A stretch of DNA of 5,890 bases from an uncultured Eubacteriales bacterium (lineage in GTDB: Bacteria > Bacillota > Clostridia > Oscillospirales > Oscillospiraceae): NCBI GenBank assembly GCA_900320765.1, contig ONTN01000092.1:1-5890 (forward strand), read 5' to 3'. The notes below the pieces were generated by a model that had not been told where the DNA came from, ran no database searches, and saw only the letters and a program-made list of their open reading frames with translations. Position 1 is the stretch's first letter; each line of letters starts with the position of its first letter. The position numbers and the translations under genes were made by a program. Positions 1 through 5,057 of the stretch are shown here, in pieces.

Positions 1-1
1 C

Positions 2-181
2 TGCGTGACCCTGGCCGCGGAAGCGGGCTCGGTAAAAGCCGTAAACATAGTTCTGCTCGGTAGACTGTCCAATTATTTTGATATACCGCTTGAGAAGTGG
101 AACGAGGCAATGGAGGCGATCGTTCCGGCGAAATTCCTTGAAATGAATAAAAAAGCCTTTGAGCTCGGAAGGAAAGCGTGA
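2..181 (+). CDS. iorB: Indolepyruvate:ferredoxin oxidoreductase beta subunit, C-terminal end (partial)
   Basis: The frame is open from base 2 to a TGA at 179-181 and gives the last 59 residues of a protein whose start lies outside the window. The stretch VNIVLLGRLSNYF, followed by a W-x3-A-x9-P-x-K-F-x4-K-x-A-F-x-L-G-R-K pattern, is typical of the end of the gamma-type domain of IorB and related 2-oxoacid:ferredoxin oxidoreductases. IorA/IorB oxidatively decarboxylates arylpyruvates (indolepyruvate, phenylpyruvate and 4-hydroxyphenylpyruvate) to arylacetyl-CoA, passing electrons to ferredoxin in the cytoplasm. IorB carries no thiamine-diphosphate site; that is in IorA, expected just upstream. 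The stop overlaps the GTG start of the downstream ligase (GTGA), so the two are probably translationally coupled. The ligase neighbour supports the Ior assignment over other 2-oxoacid oxidoreductase gamma subunits, but only the tail is visible. Confidence 0.8.
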   Translation, partial: CVTLAAEAGSVKAVNIVLLGRLSNYFDIPLEKWNEAMEAIVPAKFLEMNKKAFELGRKA

Positions 182-1488
182 TCGATATGGAAAGATACTA
201 TCAAAAGGAGATAGAGTGCGCCTCACGGGATGAGATCGTTGCGCTTCAAAATGAGAAGCTTCGCAGGCAGGTGCGCCACGCTTGGGACAGCGTCCCCTAC
301 TACAGGAAGAAGATGGAGGAGAAGGGAGTAACGCCTGACGATATTCAGACGATAGACGACCTTAAAAAGCTCCCGTTTTTATCAAAATACGATCTTAGAG
401 AGTCTTATCCCTACGGACTGCTCGGCACCCCGCTCAAAGACGTTATCCGAATCCATTCAACCTCGGGCACGACCGGCAAGAGAGTGGTCGCGTTCTATAC
501 CCAGCACGACATCGACCTTTGGGAGGACTGCTGTGCGAGGGCGCTCGTCGCCGCAGGGGCTACAAATGAGGACGTCTGCCAGGTGGCTTACGGCTTCGGC
601 CTCTTTACGGGCGGCGCCGGGCTCAACGGAGGAAGTCACAAGCTGGGCTGTATGACGATTCCGATCAGCTCCGGCAATACCGACCGCCAGATAATGTTTA
701 TCCAGGATCTCAACGCGACCGTTATCTGCTGCACTCCGAGCTACGCCGCCTATCTCGGCGAGCGTATGAAGGAACTGGGCCTCGGACCCGACGATATCCC
801 GCTTAAGGCAGGTATTTTCGGAGCCGAGGCTTGGAGCGAGGAGATGCGCCAAGATATCCAGAACACCCTCGGCATAAAGGCTTACGATATTTACGGGCTT
901 ACAGAGCTCTCCGGCCCGGGCGTTGCCTTTGAGTGCTCTGCCCAGCAGGGAATGCACATAAACGAGGATCACTTTATCGCCGAGATAATCGACCCCGACA
1001 CCGGGGAGGTCCTGCCGGACGGTACGTGGGGCGAGCTTGTGTTCACCGCGATAGACAAAGAGGCGTTCCCGATGATCCGCTATCGCACGAGGGACGTCTG
1101 CTGCCTTACGAGGGAAAAGTGCTCCTGCGGCAGAACGCACGTCAGAATGGCAAAGCCCAAGGGACGCACCGACGATATGCTTATAATCCGTGGCGTAAAC
1201 GTATTCCCGAGCCAGATCGAGACCGTGCTTCTGAACCACGGTTATGGCGCGAATTACCAGATCATAGTCGACAGAGTCAACAACACCGATACCTTCGAGG
1301 TTCGCGTTGAGCTGACCCCCGAGATGTTTACAGACGACCTCGGCGATATAGCCGCAAAGCAGAAGAAGCTTGCCGACGGGCTCCACGCAATGCTCGGCAT
1401 CAAGGCAAAGGTAACTCTCGTTGCGCCGAAGAGCATCGTCAGAAGCGAGGGCAAGGCGGTCAGAGTTATTGACAACCGCAAAATATAA
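178..1488 (+). CDS. paaK: Phenylacetate-CoA ligase family enzyme (AMP-forming aryl-CoA ligase)
   Basis: This 436-residue adenylate-forming enzyme has the usual PaaK length. It activates phenylacetate or a similar arylacetate (for example indoleacetate) with ATP and CoA, giving the CoA thioester, AMP and PPi. Visible motifs are the phosphate-binding loop TSGTTG (95-100), YGLTEL (239-244), YRTRD (302-306), GRTDDMLIIRG (329-339) and the C-terminal EGKAVRV (424-430) with probable catalytic Lys426. The last ~100 residues form the mobile AMP-binding C-terminal domain. C253, H260, C315 and C317 (the CSCGR segment) resemble the structural metal site of PaaK-type ligases; metal binding is inferred. 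The GTG start is chosen because GGAAGG at 167-172 lies 5 bases upstream and the start overlaps the iorB stop; ATG at 187 (Met4) is the alternative. The position after iorB and before an ACT gene is a recurring arrangement. The exact aryl substrate cannot be read from the sequence. Confidence 0.93.
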   Translation: MIDMERYYQKEIECASRDEIVALQNEKLRRQVRHAWDSVPYYRKKMEEKGVTPDDIQTIDDLKKLPFLSKYDLRESYPYGLLGTPLKDVIRIHSTSGTTGKRVVAFYTQHDIDLWEDCCARALVAAGATNEDVCQVAYGFGLFTGGAGLNGGSHKLGCMTIPISSGNTDRQIMFIQDLNATVICCTPSYAAYLGERMKELGLGPDDIPLKAGIFGAEAWSEEMRQDIQNTLGIKAYDIYGLTELSGPGVAFECSAQQGMHINEDHFIAEIIDPDTGEVLPDGTWGELVFTAIDKEAFPMIRYRTRDVCCLTREKCSCGRTHVRMAKPKGRTDDMLIIRGVNVFPSQIETVLLNHGYGANYQIIVDRVNNTDTFEVRVELTPEMFTDDLGDIAAKQKKLADGLHAMLGIKAKVTLVAPKSIVRSEGKAVRVIDNRKI

Positions 1489-1500
1489 GGAGGCAGGAGA

Positions 1501-1929
1501 ATGAGCATCAAGCAGATTTCCGTATTCTTGGAAAATAAACCCGGCACGCTTATGGAGATGACCTCGCTGCTCGCGGAAAAGAACGTCGACCTTCGCGCGC
1601 TTTCTCTCGCGGAGACTAAGGACTTCGGTATCGCAAGGCTCATAACAGACGACGACTCTGCAGCTATGGAGGTGCTGAAAGAGGGCGGCTTTGTCGCGAA
1701 GCTCACGTCTGTTCTCGCCTTTGCCGTTCCGGATGAGCCGGGCGGACTTCTGAAGCTTCTCCAAAGGATAGGGGAGGCGCAAGTCAATATCGAGTATATG
1801 TATTCATTCCTCGGCGGCAGAGAAGAGGACCACGCGTATATGATCTTCCGGGTCGCGCATACAGCCGAGGCTGAGGAAAAGCTCAAAAGCCTCGGACTTG
1901 AACCGATTACTTCGGAAACGTTTGAATAA
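1501..1929 (+). CDS. Tandem ACT-domain protein, probable amino-acid sensor
   Basis: This 142-residue soluble protein consists of two ACT-like domains, roughly residues 3-66 and 70-136. Each begins with a beta strand followed by the hallmark turn, NKPGTL at 12-17 and DEPGGL at 78-83, then a helix and a strand containing N-x-x-Y/L (NVDLRALSL and NVNIEYMY-like segments). There is no catalytic or DNA-binding domain. Stand-alone ACT proteins of this size bind amino acids at the domain interface and usually modulate a partner. Its place as third gene after iorB and paaK suggests that it responds to an aromatic amino acid or related ligand, but that is inference. A strong AAGGAGG at 1487-1493, overlapping the paaK stop, lies 7 bases before the ATG, so it is in the same operon. 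A terminator hairpin begins 5 bases after its stop, making it the last gene. Confidence 0.9.
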   Translation: MSIKQISVFLENKPGTLMEMTSLLAEKNVDLRALSLAETKDFGIARLITDDDSAAMEVLKEGGFVAKLTSVLAFAVPDEPGGLLKLLQRIGEAQVNIEYMYSFLGGREEDHAYMIFRVAHTAEAEEKLKSLGLEPITSETFE

Positions 1930-1934
1930 AGAAA

Positions 1935-1968
1935 AACCGCCTTGCTTCGGAATTGAAGCGAGGCGGTT
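1935..1968. terminator. Bidirectional rho-independent terminator between convergent operons
   Basis: A 14-bp stem (1935-1948 with 1955-1968, arms starting AACCGCCT and ending AGGCGGTT) encloses the 6-base loop GGAATT; the only imperfection is a T/G wobble position. On the + strand it is followed by TTATTATTTATTCT and ends the ior-paaK-ACT operon. On the - strand it is followed by TTTTTC (a better U-tract) and ends the MFS-GDPD-DUF308 operon, whose last stop is at 1985. It fills nearly all of the 55-base gap between the two operons. Confidence 0.9.
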
Positions 1969-1984
1969 ATTATTTATTCTGTTA

Positions 1985-2488
1985 TTATGCTCCTGCGAGC
2001 AGGGAGGAAACGCCGGTGATTATCAGCACGATGCCGACAATGCGGACGATCTGACTCATAAGGAAGAGGGGCTGAGAGAGGATAACTATGCCGAGAGCTA
2101 TCGTTATAACGCTGAGGATAAGCCCGACTATCCAGGCAGAGGAGCCGGCCTTCTTCGCCTTGAGCGAAGCGATAAGATTCAGAATTCCGTTAACAATGAT
2201 AAGTACACCCACGACCGTCGGGAATATCTTTTCGATAGAGCCGGGCTTAACGAGAAAGACGATACCGGCAATAACGAGAATGATACCGGTCGCGAGCGTG
2301 GTAAAGCTGCGCGAGTCGTCCTTATTCGCGACGTAAAGCAGAACGGTGACGGCTCCGGCGACGATGATCGCAATTCCGATGACCTTGATTATCGTTGAGA
2401 TAGCGGTGCTCGGGCTTAGGACCATATAAATGCCCAGAGCGATAAGTACAAGCGAGGTAATGAGCGTGCTTTTTAAGATCTTTTTCAT
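1985..2488 (-). CDS. DUF308/HdeD-family small membrane protein
   Basis: This 167-residue protein is almost entirely hydrophobic, with about six predicted membrane helices (near residues 8-24, 29-53, 62-80, 88-109, 117-137 and 145-165). Its short charged loops include NKDDSR (55-60) and KAKK (110-113). A repeating unit is visible three times: a proline turn (LSPS at 24-27, VKPGS at 80-84, LSQPL at 137-141) followed by a glycine-containing helix of the type VxGxxIIxxGxxxLL. Such threefold two-helix repeats and this length are typical of DUF308, the family of E. coli HdeD, for which acid-resistance roles are reported but no general biochemical function is known. The ATG has AAGGAGA (2496-2502) 7 bases upstream, overlapping the stop of the phosphodiesterase gene, so it is the last cistron of that operon. 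The family call rests on topology and repeat pattern; the function is unknown. Confidence 0.8.
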   Translation of the reverse strand: MKKILKSTLITSLVLIALGIYMVLSPSTAISTIIKVIGIAIIVAGAVTVLLYVANKDDSRSFTTLATGIILVIAGIVFLVKPGSIEKIFPTVVGVLIIVNGILNLIASLKAKKAGSSAWIVGLILSVITIALGIVILSQPLFLMSQIVRIVGIVLIITGVSSLLAGA

Positions 2489-2500
2489 TTTATTGTCTCC

Positions 2501-3334
2501 TTATTTGAATTTGGATTCTGGCTTATAGAACTCAAAGATGACCGCGTCGCGGCCCTCTTCGTTAGCGGAGTTATGGCTCGTCCAGCAGAAGTCCAGAGCG
2601 CCGAGAGCCTTTGAGAGCCTTGCGCCCGGAGCCGTACCGCCGACGCGATAGGCAATGAAATTCGGCCTTGAGAGCACGTTGAGGACGGTGTTGGCAAGGA
2701 TAAAGCCGGAAATGCCGTTTAAGCCCTCGCTTTTATAGTAGTGCGCGGGCTGGGCAAGCTGGCCTCTTACAAGGTGCTTTGCGTGCTCGCGGAACCAGGC
2801 CACGATAAATGGGTCAAAGCTCTCGATGCAGACGTCGCCCTCGTAGAATTCTATAAGCTCCAGCGTTTTCTCGCAAAGCTCGTTATTCCGCTTTCCGGTC
2901 TTCAGCTCGCAGATTATCGGCTGACGCCCGGCGACGAGATCGAGTACCTCGGAGAAGAGGGGAATGACCTCCTCCGTCTCGCAGAGCCTCAGCTCGCGAA
3001 GCTCGTCAAACGTGAGCTCGTCTACACGCTTATTAACGCCGCAGACGCGGTTTAAATCGTCGTCGTGGAAAACCACAACCTTCCCGTCCTTCGAGAGCTG
3101 AACGTCAAGCTCCATTCCGTATCCCGCCTCCACGGCGAGGCGAAACGCGGCGAGGGAGTTTTCAGGCACGGACCGGTCGTAGGAGTGCAGCCCCCTGTGC
3201 GCAAAGTTTCTGCCGTAAAACTTTGCCTTCTCGGCTTCGTCGGCTTTCCCCGGAGCGACGGCAAGGGCGGCAATTCCGCAGGCGGCAGCGGCGCAGCCGA
3301 GAGCGCCGAGAACGAATTTGGTTGATCTCTTCAT
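2501..3334 (-). CDS. Membrane-anchored glycerophosphodiester phosphodiesterase (GDPD family)
   Basis: This 277-residue GDPD TIM-barrel enzyme is expected to hydrolyse glycerophosphodiesters (deacylated phospholipid head groups) to sn-glycerol-3-phosphate and an alcohol. Catalytic signatures in order are AHRG (45-48, with His46 and Arg47), PEN (57-59), ELDVQLSKDG (75-84, metal ligands Glu75 and Asp77), FHDD (89-92, His90 the second catalytic histidine), ICELKTG (141-147, metal ligand Glu143) and ESFD (171-174). All key residues are present. The N-terminus MKRSTK followed by hydrophobic residues 7-28 is a signal anchor or signal peptide, so the barrel is probably outside the cytoplasmic membrane. 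I see no convincing lipobox: Cys14 and Cys19 are poorly placed. The ATG follows AAGGAGA (3339-3345) by 4 bases and lies 12 bases after the transporter stop. The substrate within the family is not determined, so no symbol (ugpQ or glpQ) is given. Confidence 0.92.
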   Translation of the reverse strand: MKRSTKFVLGALGCAAAACGIAALAVAPGKADEAEKAKFYGRNFAHRGLHSYDRSVPENSLAAFRLAVEAGYGMELDVQLSKDGKVVVFHDDDLNRVCGVNKRVDELTFDELRELRLCETEEVIPLFSEVLDLVAGRQPIICELKTGKRNNELCEKTLELIEFYEGDVCIESFDPFIVAWFREHAKHLVRGQLAQPAHYYKSEGLNGISGFILANTVLNVLSRPNFIAYRVGGTAPGARLSKALGALDFCWTSHNSANEEGRDAVIFEFYKPESKFK

Positions 3335-3346
3335 AGCTTCTCCTTA

Positions 3347-4786
3347 TCAGTCGTCAGCACCGAGCGCTTCAAGACCCTTTACATTCTGAAGCTTTTTAGC
3401 CTTGATATTCTTTACGAGCAGGGTGAATACTGCGCAGCTCAGGGTTAACAGAATAGTTGAATAGATGGGCAGAGCCTCCCAGACGCGGGAGAGGCGGAAA
3501 ACGAGGCCGAGGAGCACGGGAGTGACCGTCTGAGCGGACATCGAGGCCGCATAGTAAAAGCCGGTGAACTTTCCGATGGTTTTTGAGGAGGAGAGCTCCA
3601 CGACCATCGGGAAGGAGCAGTTGTGAACGAGCGCCATTCCGAAGCCCTTGATAGCCCAAACGGCGAAGAGGAGGGAGGGGAGCTTGTTATACCCGTCTGC
3701 CGTCTGAGCTGAAGAGGGAGCGACGAAGCACATAATGAGAAGGGCGATAACGGTGATTGAAAGACCGGTTGAGATCGTCCACTTTCTTCCGATCTTATCG
3801 GCGATAAAGCCCGCTATGGCAAAGCCGATAACCGACGCAAGCCCGCCGACGATCGTGAGGGTAGAGGTCGCGCTGGAGGCCGAGCCCATATGGTAGATAA
3901 CGTAGTTTCCGATATAGGTGCCGATGGCGTTATCAGCCATAAACCATAAGAACTCGGCGGCAAGTATGGCGAGGAGCATACGCTTGTTGGCCTTTGTCAT
4001 GGGCGCATCGTCTTCAATCTTATCCTCAACTGCGGCAAGCCTTTCGCCGAGCTCCATCTCGTCCTTGAGCTCTTCGTGGAGCTTGTTCTCTTTGATGGTG
4101 GCAAAGAGTACGAAGGCGGAGATAACCATAAGTATCGAAGCGATAATAAAGGGCAGCTCGATTACCCAGAGGTTGCGCTCCTTGGTTATATAGTCAGAAA
4201 GCTTGAGAAAGATTCCGAGCACGGTGGCGAAGGCTCCGCCGAAATAGCCCATTATGTTTATTATGCCGTTTGCCTTCGCTCTGAGGGGCTTCGGCGTGAT
4301 ATCCGGCATAAGCGCAACGGCGGGGTTGCGGTACATCATCATAAACATAAGAACGATCGCCATCATGATTATCATACCGACGATATTGTTATTGTGATAG
4401 AAGAGGGGGATAAAGGGGAAGGCCACGGCGGCTACGAGTGTGCCTACGAGTATGTAGGGCATACGCTTTCCGATAGGCGTCTTAGTCTTGTCTGAGAGCG
4501 AGCCGAAGATGGGCAGAAGTATGAGAGCGGCAAGGTTATCACACGCCATCACTATGCCGACGATCCACTGTACCTCAAGGATAGCGTCCATATTTCCGCT
4601 CGCCTTGAGCTGGGCGGAATTCATTCCGTGCATAGCCTGAGCAAAGATATCGGTGAGGAAGGTAGGGCACCAGGAATCGTAAACCTGCCATAAAAGCAGA
4701 ATGCCGAAAAAGGCGAAGCCGATCAGAGCGGTGCGCTTGTAATTAAGCCGCAGCCCGCCGTTTGGGGTGCCTGTGGATTTAGCCAT
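3347..4786 (-). CDS. MFS transporter, SLC45/GPH-like (probable sugar or small-solute permease)
   Basis: This 479-residue polytopic protein has about 12 membrane helices split by a charged cytoplasmic loop (about 231-268, rich in Glu and Lys). The loop between helices 2 and 3 carries GSLSDKTKTPIGKR (95-108), the MFS motif-A form seen in SLC45/sucrose-type and glycoside-pentoside-hexuronide-like carriers. The matching loop in the second half is GFIADKIGRK (326-335). The first half also contains YRNPAVALMPDITP (152-165), a pattern common in this group. It probably moves a sugar or other small solute with a cation; the substrate cannot be named. The ATG at 4786 is preferred because GGGAGGGAG lies upstream; the in-frame TTG at 4840 would add 18 hydrophilic residues, has no ribosome site, and lies about at the predicted transcription start. 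It is the first gene of the operon with the phosphodiesterase and DUF308 genes. Confidence 0.88.
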   Translation of the reverse strand: MAKSTGTPNGGLRLNYKRTALIGFAFFGILLLWQVYDSWCPTFLTDIFAQAMHGMNSAQLKASGNMDAILEVQWIVGIVMACDNLAALILLPIFGSLSDKTKTPIGKRMPYILVGTLVAAVAFPFIPLFYHNNNIVGMIIMMAIVLMFMMMYRNPAVALMPDITPKPLRAKANGIINIMGYFGGAFATVLGIFLKLSDYITKERNLWVIELPFIIASILMVISAFVLFATIKENKLHEELKDEMELGERLAAVEDKIEDDAPMTKANKRMLLAILAAEFLWFMADNAIGTYIGNYVIYHMGSASSATSTLTIVGGLASVIGFAIAGFIADKIGRKWTISTGLSITVIALLIMCFVAPSSAQTADGYNKLPSLLFAVWAIKGFGMALVHNCSFPMVVELSSSKTIGKFTGFYYAASMSAQTVTPVLLGLVFRLSRVWEALPIYSTILLTLSCAVFTLLVKNIKAKKLQNVKGLEALGADD

Positions 4787-4795
4787 TTTGTTTCG

Positions 4796-4804
4796 CTCCC
4801 TCCC
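4796..4804 (-). promoter_or_regulatory. Shine-Dalgarno site that fixes the MFS transporter start
   Basis: GGGAGGGAG on the - strand ends 9 bases before ATG 4786. It is the only purine-rich site near any candidate start of this frame and so supports the 479-residue form over the TTG extension. It abuts the 3' arm of the leader hairpin at 4805-4838. Confidence 0.7.
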
Positions 4805-4838
4805 GCCGTTTTGCACAAAATTAGTGGGATAAAACGGC
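4805..4838 (-). promoter_or_regulatory. Leader hairpin directly upstream of the MFS ribosome site
   Basis: In the - strand transcript GCCGUUUU (4838-4831) can pair perfectly with AAAACGGC (4812-4805) across an 18-base loop. The 3' arm touches the Shine-Dalgarno site, so folding or protein binding could alter translation or mRNA stability. The 8-bp pairing is seen directly; a regulatory role is inferred, and an AT-rich stem with this loop is only moderately stable. Confidence 0.4.
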
Positions 4839-4870
4839 AATGTTTTCTATATCTTACACCGTTTTATCCC
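4826..4870. promoter_or_regulatory. 12-bp perfect inverted repeat around the -10 box, operator-like
   Basis: GGGATAAAACGG at 4826-4837 is matched exactly, in inverted orientation, by CCGTTTTATCCC at 4859-4870, with a 21-bp spacer. The second arm lies inside the -35/-10 spacer of the transporter promoter. The first lies about +7 to +18 from the predicted transcription start. Arm centres are 33 bp apart, close to three helical turns, so both would face the same side of the DNA. That layout suits a repressor binding both arms. I do not recognise the motif as the site of a named regulator. Confidence 0.55.
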
Positions 4871-4879
4871 TTTTGTAAA
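4851..4879 (-). promoter_or_regulatory. Sigma-A-type promoter of the MFS-GDPD-DUF308 operon
   Basis: On the - strand TTTACA (4879-4874; 5 of 6 matches to TTGACA) is followed after exactly 17 bp by TAAGAT (4856-4851; 4 of 6 matches to TATAAT). Transcription would start near 4844, giving a leader of about 58 bases before ATG 4786. The DNA just upstream of the -35 box is AT-rich and could act as an UP element. It is the only well-spaced promoter I see between the phosphatase and the transporter. Confidence 0.65.
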
Positions 4880-4891
4880 GGTTTATTGATT

Positions 4892-5057
4892 TAAGTAAAC
4901 GATGATTAATTCCGCGAGAGCGAATTGCGAGGATTTTTTTGTCGCAGCGAAGGTGAAAAATTGCAGGAATACTTTGTGTATTCCAAACTTTTGAGACATA
5001 GCTGCGGCGGAAAAAGACCGCAAGGCGCCGAAGCGGCATTTAATCATCATTTACTTA
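4892..5057. mobile_element. MITE-like 166-bp imperfect palindrome with terminal inverted repeats
   Basis: The left end TAAGTAAACGATGATTAA (4892-4909) matches the reverse complement of the right end (5040-5057) at 17 of 18 positions, and CCGC follows in both arms. The symmetry continues inward: CGCAGC 4943-4948 with GCTGCG 5001-5006, the T-run 4934-4940 with AAAAA 5011-5015, and TTGCG 4925-4929 with CGCAA 5019-5023. It closes on a perfect 7-bp hairpin (GGAATAC/GTATTCC) centred at 4975, the centre of the whole element. Both ends are TA, compatible with TA-target duplication as in IS630/Tc1-mariner-type MITEs, although the TA could simply be part of the repeat. There is no coding capacity, so any movement would need a transposase in trans. 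The palindrome is directly visible; mobility is inferred, and a structured RNA or a long two-way terminator is the main alternative. Confidence 0.6.
4956..4984 (-). terminator. Candidate terminator downstream of the HAD phosphatase gene
   Basis: The perfect 7-bp stem GGAATAC/GTATTCC (4966-4972 with 4978-4984, 5-base loop) at the centre of the palindrome is followed on the - strand by TGCAATTTTTC, giving a short U-run at 4960-4956. It is the best-placed intrinsic terminator for the phosphatase transcript, but the stem is AT-rich and there is a 5-base gap before the U-run, so it may be leaky. Confidence 0.45.

Noticed and set aside
457..1782. 441-codon open frame on the - strand opposite paaK and the ACT gene
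   Set aside because: It is antisense to two genes with clear family motifs, spans the gap between them, and shows no recognisable domain. It is a by-product of codon use in the GC-richer sense genes.
1254..1886. 210-codon - strand frame opposite the ACT gene
   Set aside because: Ser/Arg-rich low-information translation, antisense to a well-supported gene, with no domain.
1898..2398. 166-codon + strand frame across the terminator and opposite the DUF308 gene
   Set aside because: It runs through the terminator hairpin, has a Asp/Arg/Asn-rich translation typical of an antisense shadow of a hydrophobic protein, and lacks a ribosome site.
3260..3310. Lipoprotein signal at the GDPD N-terminus (Cys14 or Cys19)
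   Set aside because: Neither cysteine has Leu/Val/Ile at -3 with a normal-length hydrophobic stretch before it; a signal anchor or ordinary signal peptide fits better.
4076..4495. 139-codon + strand frame opposite the MFS gene
   Set aside because: His/Asp/Tyr-rich shadow of membrane-helix codons; no start signal or domain.
4787..4840. 18-residue N-terminal extension of the MFS transporter from TTG 4840
   Set aside because: The start is a rare TTG without a Shine-Dalgarno site, about 4 bases from the predicted transcription start, whereas ATG 4786 has a good site.
5015..5040. Possible second terminator after the phosphatase: C(TTCG)G loop with a later T-run on the - strand
   Set aside because: The stem holds only three good pairs before a C/C mismatch, and the T-run comes about 9 bases later; it is part of the larger palindrome and too weak to list separately.
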